Shown: piece after piece, positions 53,300 through 64,000 of the stretch
Numbering within the stretch: the first letter of the stretch is position 1
How the letters are laid out: each line of letters begins with the position of its first letter
Assembly: GCA_963709525.1 (NCBI GenBank)
Contig: CAVPXB010000018.1
Span: forward strand, 3,518 to 67,517
Direction: 5' to 3'
Length of the DNA stretch: 64,000 nt
From: CAIWHR01 sp963709525
Lineage (GTDB): Bacteria; Pseudomonadota; Gammaproteobacteria; Burkholderiales; Casimicrobiaceae
The notes under the pieces: generated by a model
What the model saw: the letters and a program-made list of their open reading frames with translations, nothing else
Told to the model about the DNA's origin: nothing
The model's database searches: none
Made by a program: the position numbers and the translations under genes

Positions 53300-54190
53300 A
53301 CGACTTCTCGCCTTCGACGCGCGGTCGCCCTCTGGTGGCTGCTGCCGCTGCTGGCGCTGGCGGCGCTCATCGGCTGGGAGACCGATTGGGGCCGCGCCGT
53401 CGACAAGCGTCCGCCGCCCGCCGAGGCGATCGCGCCGAAGCCGGTCGCCGTGGCGCTGCTGCCCGAATACGCGATCGCGGGCGGCGTGGCTGCGCGCACC
53501 GAAACGGTCCAGCGCACGCTCTTCAATCCGACCCGCCGCCCGGCGCCGTTGCTCGCCGCAGGCCGGCAAGCCGCGGATGCAGCGCGGGCAGTTCGCGCTG
53601 ACCGGGCACGACGGTGGTCGATGGCAAGAGCACGGCGTTCCTGCGCGAGATCGCCGGCAACAAGTCGCGGCGCGTGCAGGCCGGGAGAATCGATCAACGG
53701 CATGCTCGTGGCCGAAGTGAAGCCCGACCGGGTCAGGCTCGCGCTGGGCGACGAATCCGAGGAGCTGGTGCTCAAGGTCGCGACCAATCCGCGGCCGACC
53801 GCGCCACCGCCCGCTGCGCGCCGCGCGGCACCGCGGCATGCCGGACGGCCACCCGGCATGCGCCGCGCTGCCGGCGACGGCCGCACGCCGTGCCGGCGGC
53901 GGGCCGCCGCAGCCGCGGATGCCGGCGACGCTCGCCGAGCGCCGCCGGGCGGCCCGGCGGCCGCAGGCGGCCGCCGGCAGCGGTCCGGCGGGCGCCGCCA
54001 CGCCGCGGCGCGCCGCGCCCCGGCGCCGGGCGCCGCCGCCGGCGGTCGATCCGATCCGCTGGGAGCAGATCGGACCAGAGGTACCGGGAGCGCGCCGTGG
54101 CGTGCCGCCAACGCGGCCGTCGCCCGTACTGCGGGCCGACGACAGCGCTTGCCCGTGCGATCGCCGCGGCATGCCATCGGAAAACTATGA
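53296..54190 (+). CDS. PulC/GspN-like secretion protein, frame breaks
   Basis: Reconstructs as a membrane helix (WWLLPLLALAALIGWETDWG), LFNPTRRPAP, then ALTGTTVVDGKSTAFLREIAGNKSRRV, NGMLVAEVKPDRVRLALGDESEELVL and a low-complexity Pro/Ala/Arg tail. The FNPTRRP plus PulC-like homology-region pattern suggests a GspC or GspN role linking platform and secretin. Located directly before gspD. At least three breaks. Confidence 0.6.
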
Positions 54191-56494
54191 TGACCAAACA
54201 ACTCTCCGTGCCATGGGCCGTGGCGCTGGTCGCCGCCCTCCTCGTGCGCGTGCGCGACGCCGCAGGACGGACACCGCAGTCGACGCCGGGCGCAGACGGC
54301 GCAGCGCACCACGCCGCTGCGCCGACGCCCGGCGATCTCGCCGGCCTCGCCGATGCCGCGGCCAGCGCGCGCAGGCGCCGGGCCTGCCGACCGCCGACGA
54401 GCGCGCGAAGATCTTCAAGGGCACCGGCGTCGCTGGTGAAGGGCCAGCAGCCCGGGCGGCGGCCTGCCGCCCGGCCCGCCGGTCCAGCCGGCCGGCGGCG
54501 GGGTCGTGCTCAACTTCGAAGGCGCGGACCTGCGCGAGGTCGTCCGCAACATCCTCGGCGACATCCTGAACGAGAGCTACACGATCGACGCGGCGGTCGG
54601 CGGGCAGGTGACGATCCGCACGTCGTCGGGCATCCCGCGCGAGGCGCTGCCCGCCACGCTCGAGACGCTGCTGCGGATGAACGGCGCCACGATGGTGAAG
54701 GAGGACGGCCTCTACAAGGTCGCTGCCGAGCGCGGCCGCCGTGCGCGGCAACGTCACGCCGCAGCTCGGCAACTCGCAGCGCTCGCTGCCGCCGGGTTCT
54801 CGGTGCAGATCGTCCCGCTGCGCTACATCGGCGTGCGCGAGATGATGCGCATCCTCGAGCCGTTCGCGAAGGACGCCGCCGCCGTGCGTCCCGACGACCT
54901 GCGCAACCTGCTGGTCCTGTCCGGCGCCGAGCGCGAGCTGAAGCACCTGCTCGACACGATCGACACGTTCGACGTCGACTGGATGTCGGGCATGTCGGTG
55001 GGCCTGTTCACGCTGCAGAACGCCGACGTGAAGACGGTCGGTGCAGGAGCTCGACAAGGTGCATCGGCGACCGCAACACCAGCCCGCTGACCGGCATCCT
55101 GCGCATCATCCCGATCGAGCGGATGAATGCGCTGCTCGTCATCACGCCGCAGCCCGCGTACCTCGACGAGGCGAAGAAGTGGATCGACGCGCCTCGATCA
55201 GCGCGGCGCTGCGGCGAAGGCCCGCGCTTCTACGTCTTCACCTGCAGAACCAGCGTGCCGAGAAGCTCGGGCCGCTGCTGCAGCAGGCGTTCACCGGGCG
55301 TGCGGCGCCGGCGGCGCACGCGCCGGCGCGCCGACGCTCGCGCCCGGCACCCCGGCGGGGACGATCGTCTCGCCGCCGGCATTCCAGCCGCAGACCGGCG
55401 GCCGGCGCCACGCCGACGATCCAGGTGGCCACGCCACGCCGGCGCAGCCGGGCCCGATCGCACAGGCGATCGCGCGCGCCGCCGAGGGCCTCGGCGTCGT
55501 GCGCAACATCCAGGTGGTGGCCGACAAGGACAACAACACGCTGCTGATCGTCGCGACGCGGCGAATACGCGGTCATCGAGGCGGCGCTGAAGAAACTCGA
55601 CATCCCGTCGCGGCAGGTGATGATCGAGGTCACGATCGCGAGCGTGACGCTGAACGACGAGCTCCAGTTCGGCGTCGAGTGGCTGTTCAAGGGCGGCGCG
55701 CCGTCAGGCCGCGGCCGGCGGCCTGTTCACCGGCAACGGAAGCACGGACACCGGCAACCTGTCGACGGCGTCGGCGGCAGATCGCTCGCCGGCCTCGCGC
55801 TCGCGAAGGGGCTTCAGCCTACATCATCAACAACGCGAATCTTCCCCGGCGGCGTCCAGGCGGTGCTGCGCCTGCTGGACACGTACGGCGACACCAAGGT
55901 CATCGCCAATCCGCACCTCGCGGCGCTCGACAACCAGAAGGCGACGATCAAGGTCGGGCGACAAGATCCCGATCTGCCAGCAAACCTTCGTCGGCACCGG
56001 TACCGGAGCGGGCGACAACGCGGTCACGACGACGTCGCAGTACATCGACACCGGCGTGCTGCTGCAGGTGACGCCGCACATCAACGCGGGCGGGCTGGTC
56101 AAGCTCGACGTGCAGGTCGAAGTCAGCGATCCGGGCGACCTGTCGACCGACCTGCGATCAGGCGCCGCCGATCAACACGCGTTCGCTGCAGTCGATCCTC
56201 GAGCGTCCAGTCGGGGCAGACGATGGTGATGGGCGGGCTCATCAGCGAGACAAGCAGAATTCGTCGGCAGCGGGCTGCCGCTCCTGTCGCGCATCCCGAT
56301 CATCGGCGGGCTGTTCGGCAGCCAGATCGCTGAAGAACAACCGCACCGAGCTGGTGATGTTCATCACGCCGCGCGTCGTCGAGAACGAAAAGGACCTGAA
56401 GGGCGTCGTCGACGATCTGCGGCGCAGGATGGAGCGTCTGGAGGATGTGTTCCCGGGCGCCAGCAAGCCTTGGGGCGGCAGTCTGTTTCACTGA
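54187..56494 (+). CDS. gspD: Type II secretion secretin, many frame breaks
   Basis: Pieces in order: NFEGADLREVVRNILGDILN (N0/N1), SVQIVPLRYIGVREMMRILE, LLVLSGAERELKHLLDTIDT, ILRIIPIERMNALLVITPQP, NIQVVADKDNNTLLIVATR, VMIEVTIASVTLNDELQFGV, IANPHLAALDNQKATIKVG, QSGQTMVMGGLISET, IPIIGGLFGS, and RTELVMFITPRVVENEKDLK ending GGSLFH at a TGA at 56492-56494. This is the outer membrane secretin ring. At least ten single-base breaks occur, but none deletes a domain. Confidence 0.82.
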
Positions 56495-56584
56495 CGTTTT
56501 GCGGCCAGCTCGTCGCCAAACAACGACATCCACGGGGAAAGCTGCATGAAGCGTCGCTGAAACACGACAAACCGGGTCGGCGGG

Positions 56585-58361
56585 CAGCGGCGTGTTCAAG
56601 AGCATCGACGGCGGCGCTCACTGGAGCGCGGCCAGCGACGGCCTGGCATCGGTTGAGATTGAAACCCTGGCGATAAACCCGATAACATCCACGATAATCT
56701 ACGCCGGCTCGTGGGGCGGCGGCGTCTTCAAATCGATCAACGGCGGCGGTAGCTGGATCGAAGCCAGCACCGGTATGACCGGAACGCTAAGCAACTACAT
56801 CAGCGCCCTGGTGGTGGACCCCGTGACCCCGGCCAACCTCTACGCCTGCGTGGGCAGCGCTGTGTACAGAAGCCTCAACGGCGGCCAATCCTGGAGCCCG
56901 GCCAGCGCCGGGCTGCCCGTAACCGGCATCCACGCCCTGGCGATTACCCGCGGCAGCGCCGGACACGCTCTACGCCGGCACCTACACCGGCGTGTTCAAA
57001 ACCGAAGATGGCGGCGACAGTTGGAATATCGCCAGCGCCGGCCTGCCCGCCAACGCAGTGCGCGCCCGAGGATCGACCCGGCTGCCCCGGATACCCTGTA
57101 CGCCGGACTGTACAGCGGCCCGGCGTACAGCTCCACCAACGGCGGCGGGTTGTGGAACCCGGCGAACCCTTCCCCCTTTAATAATAATTTTGTCTGGGGC
57201 GCTGGCCCTCGACCCGGCCGCTCCGGGCGTGGTGTACGCCGGGACGCACGGCGGCGGCGTTTACAAGAGCATCAACGTGGGGATGGACTGGGCCAAGGCT
57301 GAGCAGCGGCCTGGCGAATACCTATGTCTGGGCGCTGGCGCTGGGCGCTGGCAGCCAGTTCGCCGGCACGGATGGCGGCGGCGTCTTCGCCAGCACAGAT
57401 GGAGCCGCTTCCTGGACTGCCGCCAACCGTGGCCTGACCGCCTCGCGGGTGATTTCCCTGGGCCGTCAACCCGCTGGCCCGGCCAGCCTGTTTGCCGGCA
57501 GCGAAGACGGGCTGTTCAAAACCACGCAGCACGGCATGAGCTGGAGCGCCGTCGAGACCGGCCTATCCATCCGGTATGTTCGCACCGTGGTGATCGACCC
57601 TCTCACGCCAGAAAATGCTCCACCTGGCCACGCCCGATGGCGTGTTTAAAAGCCTCGACGGCGGCTGGAGGGGGGCTCCTGCCAGCACGGGCATCACCAA
57701 TACCCTCCTGCTCGCCCTGGTCATCGACCCACTCGACCCGGATACGCTCTATGCCGGCACGCTGGATGGCGTCTACAAAAGCGAGGATGGCGGCCAGGTC
57801 GGAAAGAACGCAGCGCCGGCCTGACCGCCCTGGATGTGGATGCTCTGGCGGTTGACCCGCAAAATCCCGCTACCCTGGATGCCGCTAACCGGCAGCGGCG
57901 GCGTCTTCAAGTCCACAGACCGCGGCCGAAATTGGCAGCCCGCCAACGACGGTCTGGATGATTATGCCTATGTGCAGACCCTGGCGATTCACCCGGCGCC
58001 GCTCGTGACGCTCTACGCCGGCGGGGATGGCGCGCAATATAAAAGCATTAACGGCGGCGGGCACTGGAGCAAGGTGACTGCAGGGTGGGACAATACCTAT
58101 GCGCGCCCGCCCTGGTCATCCACCCGGCCCGGCCGTCCACCCTGTACGCCGGCACGCTGACCGGGATATTGAAAAGCATGGACGGCGGCGCAAGCTGGAA
58201 GGCCGCTGAACACCGGCCTGACCAACACCGATGTGCGCGCCCTGGCCATCGACCCGCTGCAGCCGGCCCGTGTGTACGCCGCCACCTACGGCGGCGGCGT
58301 TTTCGCCATTCAGGACGTTGGCTTTCGCATTTACCTGCCTCTCGCTCGCCGCGGCCAGTAG
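56585..58361 (+). CDS. BNR/YCF48-type repeat protein, 5'-truncated and frameshifted
   Basis: About 13 repeats of the form VFKSIDGGAHWS / LYAGT, spaced ~130 bp from 56592 to 58170, predict a beta-propeller surface protein. Several frame breaks interrupt it, for example near 56970, 57060, 57190 and 57610. The C-terminus GFRIYLPLARRGQ matches the YLPL tail common on exported Chloroflexota proteins. No start or signal peptide is seen: the sequence begins inside a repeat about 90 bases after gspD, at the suspected join. Confidence 0.8.
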
Positions 58362-58378
58362 CCGGTCAGCTCCCTCCT

Positions 58379-58640
<262 letters not shown>

Positions 58641-58805
58641 CACAGATGAAAGGCTACGAATGCCGGGGCGGGGTTCGTGTATTTCGTGTCGTTCGTGGTT
58701 AACGGTTTTTCTTAACCGGGCTCAGGGATTGCCATATAATTGAACCGGCCCCCGCAAAATTTGCTGTTCTGGATTAATTTCTTCCGGGATGCAAACGGTT
58801 GCGGA

Positions 58806-60388
58806 TCAGCCCCAATGGATCGGTGTACGGTCATGGCTGTACACGAGCCAGACTTGGTTATGCGCGTCAACAATCAAATTAACCCGGGCATATCCTTATC
58901 CGTCATCCTGGGCTCAAGAACGCTGCTATCGAACAGATCGAGCGGAATTCCACGTTTCTCCACCCGGACGGAATAATGTTCTTCGTAGGTTTTGAAATAA
59001 GAGTCGAATGGGATGATCACAAAGTTTGAGTTGAAAAGGACCAGATCATCCTTTCCGGCGAAAGGGCGACATAACCGGCGGCGCTGTACCAATCCTCTTT
59101 TTGATAGAACCTGTAATAATCGACGGTGGAAAACAGGGAGTTTGTTAATATCGCCACCACGGTGATCATAAGCAGGCGGAATCTTAAGTCGAACGATACC
59201 TCGCCAGCAGCAGGAAGGCCGGCATCGTGATCCAGATCAGGGTTCGATCAGAAAAAATCGGCCGGGAATGCTCACGAGGGCCCGCCGAGGAAGGGGACGG
59301 CGAACAGGGGAGCCAGAAACAGGAAGATTGAAAGTTCACACCGGAAGACACCAGCCCCAAACAAAGCACAACGCACAGGATCCACATCATAACGACCTGG
59401 CTGGATAGACCTGGCGCAGAGGCATTCAATAAGAGTCGGAGCGTCTCAGCAATGCTGTCCCAGGTTGGTTTCGGGATCCAAAATTCCTGAGATACTCGGC
59501 TGGCTTGCCTGACAAAGACGAGGATCCATGGATTCCATAGGATGAGGATACCAATCTGAGCCTTGATCCAATTCGCCAGAGAGGGAGCCTGAAAGGCAGG
59601 TGCAGCCCCTGATTTCTTTATTCTTTGATAGAGAATCAGGCCAAAAACAAAGAGATTGGTGGCAAAAAGAAAAAGACCGCCGTGTTGTGGCTGAGCAGGG
59701 TGGCAGCCGTGAATACGATCAGTGCAACCCAGGCCAGGTCAGTCTCAATCGCCCGGATGAATGGCCAACGCTGGCGGGAGAACCAGGCCCTCCATCCGCT
59801 CCGGGGGGTCTCAGCCTGATAGCGGAACTCATCTCGGCGGTCCGGTGCCACAGCCCCGCCGGTGCGCCAGGTATGCAGGGTTTCCCGAAACTGGCTGCCG
59901 ATGGGCATGACCGAGCGCGCATCCGTCATCAGCCTGACCAGGGCATAAATCGCTACGGCTGCATTGAAGGTCAGCAGGGTGTACATGCGCGTTTCCTGGG
60001 CATAGTAGATGTGGAATAGCGAAAAAGTCAGAAACACGGCGGCCGCCAATCCCACCACCGCGCCAGATACGCGTTTGCCGGTCAGGTAGATGATCGGGAT
60101 TGTGCCTGCGCCGAACAGGGCAGAGAGCAGGCGGACATCATAGGGGGTATCCCCGTTGAAGGCTATCCAGGAATGCAGCAGAAGATAATACAGGGGTGGG
60201 TGTTGGTCAATCTTGACGATCCAGTGCAGCATATCGGCAAGGCTCTGGTTTGCCAGCCACACGCTGAATGTTTCATCCAACCACAACCCTTTGCTATCGA
60301 GTAGAAACGTGCGCAGAAAACCCCCGATCAAGGTGAAGATGATGACCAACCAGGGCGCCAGGTCTTCAATTCCGATTTCTTCTTTCAT
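58806..60388 (-). CDS. GT39/ArnT-like membrane glycosyltransferase, frameshifted
   Basis: Intact from 60388 to 59636: GLWLDETFSVWLANQS carries the catalytic acidic pair, followed by KIDQHPPLYYLLLHSWIAF and many helices (IPIIYLTGKRV, VVGLAAAVFLTFSLFHIYYA), as in the PMT_2 family that uses polyprenyl-linked sugars. The rest continues in other frames (IWITMPAFLLLARY near 59200; KEDWYSAAGYVA and KDDLVLFNSNFVI near 59050). An in-frame TGA at 58806 ends HDRTPIHWG; the reading frame beyond it runs to 58722. GC is visibly lower than before 56 kb. Confidence 0.75.
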
Positions 60389-60516
60389 CTTTCTCTGGAT
60401 CCGTCAACCAATGATATTTTACAGAATTTCCAATTGGATGTCATGTGTTGTTTGTCACCAAACAGGGCCGGCGGTAAGGAAGATTGGTGTGGATTTGTGA
60501 TTCGTGTTTGGGTATC

Positions 60517-60726
60517 TCAATCTTCCGAATGCCTGCGGCTCCTCATCGTTCGGATAATATCCCGGCACTTCTCGCAGGTCACAGCTTGCGGATCCTCCGT
60601 GGCAATGCCTTCAACCTCAGCGTGGTGAGCAGCTTCACGGTCTCGGGGATTGCAGGCAACCATACCATCTTCGTTCAAGAAATGCAGGTCTCGATGCTGG
60701 CGCTGACGCCGCCCTTGTGTCTTCAT
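60517..60726 (-). CDS. Small uncharacterised protein with a Cys pair
   Basis: 69 residues. The stretch NEDGMVACNPRDREAAHHAE and AVTCEKCRDI suggest a small zinc-binding protein. It sits 21 bases after the DinB-like gene. I recognise the style of short Chloroflexota proteins, but no named family. Start uncertain. Confidence 0.5.
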   Translation of the reverse strand: MKTQGRRQRQHRDLHFLNEDGMVACNPRDREAAHHAEVEGIATEDPQAVTCEKCRDIIRTMRSRRHSED

Positions 60727-60747
60727 CTGGATTACTCTGATCCACAT

Positions 60748-61212
60748 TCACTTTGTCGATTTTTTCAGTGCGTGTTCGATATCCTTGACGCGATGGTAGC
60801 TGGAGTGACCGTCAAGATCAAAGGGCCATTCAGGCCGGCGCTCCCGGTCAGTGAACCATGCTTCAGGTGCAGCTTGAAGCGCTGCCAGTGCATCCACCTG
60901 AACTTGCCTGTGCCAGGCTAAAGCCTCCTGTGGGGAGCGATCTCGCCGACGCTCGTAGATGAGGTGGTTCCCATCCGTCCAATTGAGCCCTTTCTCCTCT
61001 ACCGGTACGGGTTGTTTCTTGATTTTTCTGACCTCATCAGCCTTCCAATGGGTGATATGCGCTAAGGCATCTTTCACGGTCCAGGGGTCTTTGGTCTCGG
61101 ATCTGGTTAGCAATCTATTCCAATCCTGATCGGTAAGGTCGTTAACCAGACGATCCAGGCGTTCGAATTCCCGGATAGTGCGCGTGATGACTTCCTGGCG
61201 AGTATGGCGCAT
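60748..61212 (-). CDS. DinB-like/ClbS-type protein
   Basis: 154 residues, four-helix DinB fold. DALAHITHWKADEVRKIKK gives a metal-ligand His and DLDGHSSYHRVKDIEHALKK the C-terminal His pair. Such proteins are metal-dependent thiol-linked or protective enzymes; activity unknown. ATG 61212 is chosen because GGAGG is 9 bases upstream. Confidence 0.78.
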   Translation of the reverse strand: MRHTRQEVITRTIREFERLDRLVNDLTDQDWNRLLTRSETKDPWTVKDALAHITHWKADEVRKIKKQPVPVEEKGLNWTDGNHLIYERRRDRSPQEALAWHRQVQVDALAALQAAPEAWFTDRERRPEWPFDLDGHSSYHRVKDIEHALKKSTK

Positions 61213-61367
61213 AAACACAAACCTCCTTCATATACTAACCCTGCTCGGGCTCTGACTGCGTGTACCGCCTGATTGCGCCGCCGGTCTGAGCACTGCTCAC
61301 AAATTCTGGATCGAATCCAACTAGATTTTATGCTCAACCCATCAATGTCATGAAGCTTCACAACCCT

Positions 61368-61733
61368 TCACGAGCCGCGGAAAATCTTCTCCATCTTCCT
61401 GCCCTTCGCCAACTCATCCACCAGCTTATCCAGATACCTTACCTGCTGCGTCAAAGGATCTTCAATTTCCTCCAAACGAACCCCACAGATTACTCCGGTG
61501 ATGAGGTGCGCATTGGGGTTGAGCGAAGCCTGTTGGAAGAATGTTTCAAAAGTCACATTTTCCTTGATCAGTTCGTCTAGCTTCTTATTATCAAAGTTTG
61601 TTAACCACTCGATGACCTGATGCAATTCACCTTCGGTTCTGCCTTTCTTTTCGATCTTTACGAGATACATTGGATAGACCGAAGCGAAGGTCATTTTTGC
61701 GATGCGTTGATTGTGTGTATTGGGATTTTTCAT
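61368..61733 (-). CDS. DUF2200-family protein
   Basis: 121 residues: RIAKMTFASVYPMYLVKIEKKGRT at the N-terminus, VIEWLTNFDNKKLDELI, ITGVICGVRLEEIEDPLTQQ and RYLDKLVDELAKGRKMEKIF. These are diagnostic of DUF2200. Function unknown. Intact frame. Confidence 0.9.
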   Translation of the reverse strand: MKNPNTHNQRIAKMTFASVYPMYLVKIEKKGRTEGELHQVIEWLTNFDNKKLDELIKENVTFETFFQQASLNPNAHLITGVICGVRLEEIEDPLTQQVRYLDKLVDELAKGRKMEKIFRGS

Positions 61734-61850
61734 AGTTACCTTGTATTTTAGCGTTAACCTTTCAAATTATTTCAACTCGGACGGGTCGCCGGTGAGTTTA
61801 CAAACTGTCGGTATGGATGTCTCTTTGCTTTCGATCTGTAAACCGCACCA

Positions 61851-62441
61851 TCAACTTCCGGTCGTGATCCCGCCTGCACGCTCGTAATTCACGACAATGA
61901 CGCCGTTCGGGGTGACTTTGCTTTCCGTCACCTTGAACGCCATCGGGATCGTGCCACCGGCAAACAACCGCTTTCCAACCCCCAACGTTATCGGATAGAT
62001 CATCAGCCAGAACACATCGACCAAATCATGCTGGATAAGCGTCTGAATCAGATGACCACTTCCCCAACGTGCAAATCTGGCCCTGGCTGTTGCTTGATTT
62101 TGGCGACTTTTTCTGCAATATCTCCGTTTAAGAACACGGCCGGCTGCCATTCGCCAGACGTCAAGGTATTCGAGGCGACGGACTTGGTCGCCGCGTTGAC
62201 CCCCGGCCATGCGTCCGCATGCTGCGCCAGTACGGCGCCCAGATTTCAAAGGTTTTGCGCCCCAACAGCAGGTCGAACGGCAAATTCATCTGCCTTCTCA
62301 GGAGCGTCCAAGAAACGTGTCGGAATAGGGCGCGATCCACCCGCCATACGTGAAGCCGCCGCTGGTATCTTCGTCTGGCCCGCCGGGGGCCTGTATGACA
62401 CCATCCAGGGAGATATGTTCAAGCACAATAACTTTTCTCAT
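61851..62441 (-). CDS. Dihydrofolate-reductase-like (RibD C-terminal) protein, frameshifted
   Basis: Start ATG 62441 gives MRKVIVLEHISLDGVIQAPG, then GGFTYGGWIAPYSDTFL; later pieces LLGRKTFEIWAPYW, SNTLTSGEWQPAVFLNGDIA and SGHLIQTLIQHDLVDVFWLM, YPITLGVGKRLFAGGTIP follow in other frames. The whole matches the YyaP/YwjB reductase family. At least three breaks (near 62300, 62230, 62050). Confidence 0.78.
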
Positions 62442-62790
62442 GACTGAATTCCTACACCATCTGGGTTACTATCTGGTTACCTGTTGATACAGGTAAACAA
62501 CATCTCAACTGTACCGCAAAACATCCCGGGCATTCGCGTGGTGGCAGCCGGTGTTATCCTGTCCGTACAAATATTATACCCCGGCGCGAAACAGGCGATC
62601 TCCCGTGTCTGATCCAGCTTCACAGTGGGCCTGAAAAGCTTCTGAAGTTATCCGGGTGACGCCAGCCGCGGCCAACACTTATCCTGATCAATCGAAAAAA
62701 CGCATTACGGATGGCGCGGGATGGCAAAAACGAAAAAGACCGCTATAATAAGGCCATCATGACCGGCTGTTGTGCAGGGATGGGTGCGGA
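62442..62790. other. Intergenic region, no gene recognised
   Basis: AT-richer spacer. A perfect TATAAT at 62744-62749 points toward the next gene and is the only signal I can support; no -35 is clear. Confidence 0.45.
62744..62749 (+). promoter_or_regulatory. Candidate -10 box
   Basis: TATAAT 42 bases before the TTG start at 62791. Confidence 0.4.
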
Positions 62791-63180
62791 TTGACTGCGC
62801 GGGTGAGGGCTGGCGGCCTTATTCTGGGGATGTTGGCCTGCGCTGCCTGCCTGGCCCTCCTGATGATCGAAACCCGCACGCACTCGATCAGGCGTTTGGT
62901 GGATGATGTCATCTACGACAACCGGGGCCATTACCTGCCCTGCGAGCAGCTGCCGGAAATATCACTCGTGGAAAGCGTTGTGGCCGGGCGCCGGGATGTC
63001 ATCCGCCAGATCGAGCAGATCCACCCGGGAAATGTGGGCGTCGAAGTTGATGCAACCACATGCCCGGGCAAAGCCGATCTGCTCATCTGGTACGCCTCCC
63101 ACGCCGACCGCCTGCGCATCGAAGCGATTCTCGATGCAGACACCTTTTTTGGCATCCCGTACCGGCTTCAGAACCGTTAA
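62791..63180 (+). CDS. Small exported or membrane-anchored protein, unknown
   Basis: 129 residues from TTG 62791 (start uncertain; TTG 62770 and GTG 62803 also possible). A hydrophobic N-terminal segment (GLILGMLACAACLALLMI) precedes a soluble part with VRAGG, RRLVDDVIYDNRGHYLPCEQ and DADTFFGIPYR. Likely signal anchor or lipoprotein. No family recognised. Confidence 0.55.
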   Translation: MTARVRAGGLILGMLACAACLALLMIETRTHSIRRLVDDVIYDNRGHYLPCEQLPEISLVESVVAGRRDVIRQIEQIHPGNVGVEVDATTCPGKADLLIWYASHADRLRIEAILDADTFFGIPYRLQNR

Positions 63181-63235
63181 ATCTTACTGTTGAAGAAAGA
63201 GGATAAAATTGACCCCGAATTGGATTGGTAAACGA

Positions 63236-63942
63236 ATGAACTCCACCGCCCGCCTGGCCCTGCTGCTGGCGGCGTTGATCCTGCTGGCGGCCTGCGGCGC
63301 ACCGGCCCCGGAAACCCCCGCTCCCACCATCGCAAGGCCGAAGCGACCGCCGGGGCTGATCCCACCGCCCGGGCCGTCACCGAGCCTGAGGCCGGCACCG
63401 CGCCCGGGCCCGCAGCCGCAACCCAGGTCGAGCCGCCCGCCCCGGCCCTCAGCGCTCCGGTCTGCACGGCCCCCGCCTCCCTGACCCCGGCCCTCACCGA
63501 AGGCCCCTACTACACGGCTAACTCGCCCGAGCGCACCTCGCTGCTCGAGACCGACACCGCCGGGATGAAGCTAATCCTCACCGGTTATGTCCTCACCCCC
63601 GACTGCAAGCCGGTTGCCGGCGCCTTCCTGGATTTCTGGCAGGCCGACGCCAACGGCGTCTATGACAACGCCGGTTACACCCTGCGCGGCCACCAGTTCA
63701 GCGATACGCAGGGCGCCTATTCCCTCACCACCGTCGTTCCCGGGCTGTACACCGGGCGCACCGAGCACATCCACGTCAAAGTGCAGGCGCCCGGCGGCCC
63801 CGTCCTGACCACGCAGCTCTTCTTCCCCGGCGTTGCAGAGAATTCGACGGATAACATATTCGACCCCGGCCTGGTGCTGCCTATCCAGGAAACCGCAGAC
63901 GGCCAGACCGCGGTCTTCAATTTCATCGTTAGCCCACCATGA
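63236..63942 (+). CDS. Intradiol dioxygenase-like lipoprotein, frame broken near 63333
   Basis: A lipobox (LLAACGAP) leads to a Pro/Ala-rich linker where the frame must change near 63333 (TIA then KAEATAGADPT). The catalytic-like domain has TEGPYYTANSPERTSLLETD, LDFWQADANGVYDNAG, YTGRTEHIHVKVQAPGGPVL with Tyr and the two His iron-ligand candidates. It resembles the protocatechuate 3,4-dioxygenase fold but is exported and short; enzyme activity is inference. Confidence 0.75.
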
Positions 63943-64000
63943 GGTCTATCCGGTTGATCGCACTAAAATCGACCACAGATGCACACAGATGGCAGAGGAT
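63943..64000. other. Window end, no gene recognised
   Basis: The last 58 bases hold no supported feature; the window ends here. Confidence 0.5.

Overview
The first 56.5 kb look like the chromosome of a high-GC betaproteobacterium, Burkholderiales-like in gene order. Evidence is the caa3-type oxidase cluster with a small assembly gene, ctaG and a DUF2909 gene, the gpmI-envC-ctpA / rhodanese-grxC-secB-gpsA-trmL neighbourhood, and the rubredoxin/thiD/hemL area. From about 56.58 kb to the end the genes, lower GC and protein style change to something Chloroflexota-like. I read this as a probable join of two organisms in a metagenome contig, with lateral transfer as a less likely alternative. No rRNA, tRNA, CRISPR array or prophage was recognised.

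Layout: 1-4.8 kb, tail of an unknown membrane-protein gene and an Mrp-type cation/proton antiporter cluster (E-F-G-DUF4040/B-C-D). 4.7-7.0 kb, glycine-zipper protein and NodT-like outer membrane channel (minus strand). 7.2-7.4 kb, repeat array, then lapA-like gene. 7.8-11.8 kb, patatin lipase plus GntP permease (minus), divergent from outer membrane phospholipase A. 11.8-16.6 kb, run of exported proteins: solute-binding protein, glycine-zipper lipoprotein, small lipoprotein, META-domain protein, ceramidase-like membrane protein, SH3 protein. 16.5-21.0 kb, ctpA, envC, gpmI (minus). 21.2-24.0 kb, rhodanese, grxC, secB, SH3 protein, gpsA; then trmL and comF (minus). 25.4-30.3 kb, biotin genes bioB-F-H-C-D. 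30.6-38.5 kb, cytochrome c oxidase structural and assembly genes. 38.6-40.9 kb, a large TPR/O-GlcNAc-transferase-like protein. 41.0-44.5 kb, gloA and rubredoxin (minus), thiD, a VapBC-type toxin-antitoxin pair, hemL. 44.8-56.5 kb, a complete type II secretion operon gspE-F-G-H-I-J-K-L-M-(C/N)-D. 56.6-64 kb, Chloroflexota-like segment: BNR-repeat surface protein, a 48-base poly-A run, GT39-like glycosyltransferase, DinB-like, DUF2200, reductase-like, and intradiol-dioxygenase-like lipoprotein genes.

Many genes carry single-base frame breaks. They are sparse in 1-49 kb and very dense in 49.4-58.3 kb. Because the protein similarity continues across each break, I treat most of them as sequence errors rather than pseudogenes, but the sequence alone cannot prove this.

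Repeats stand out. Three composite arrays (7.2, 19.3, 29.4 kb) share units; a second REP-like family occurs at 35.2 kb and inside the start of gspK at 50.1 kb; two 166-168 bp near-perfect palindromes with CTAG ends lie at 40.86-41.02 and 46.56-46.72 kb and look like a miniature mobile or hairpin element family. These palindromes are the least explained structure in the window. I found no convincing new multi-gene system.
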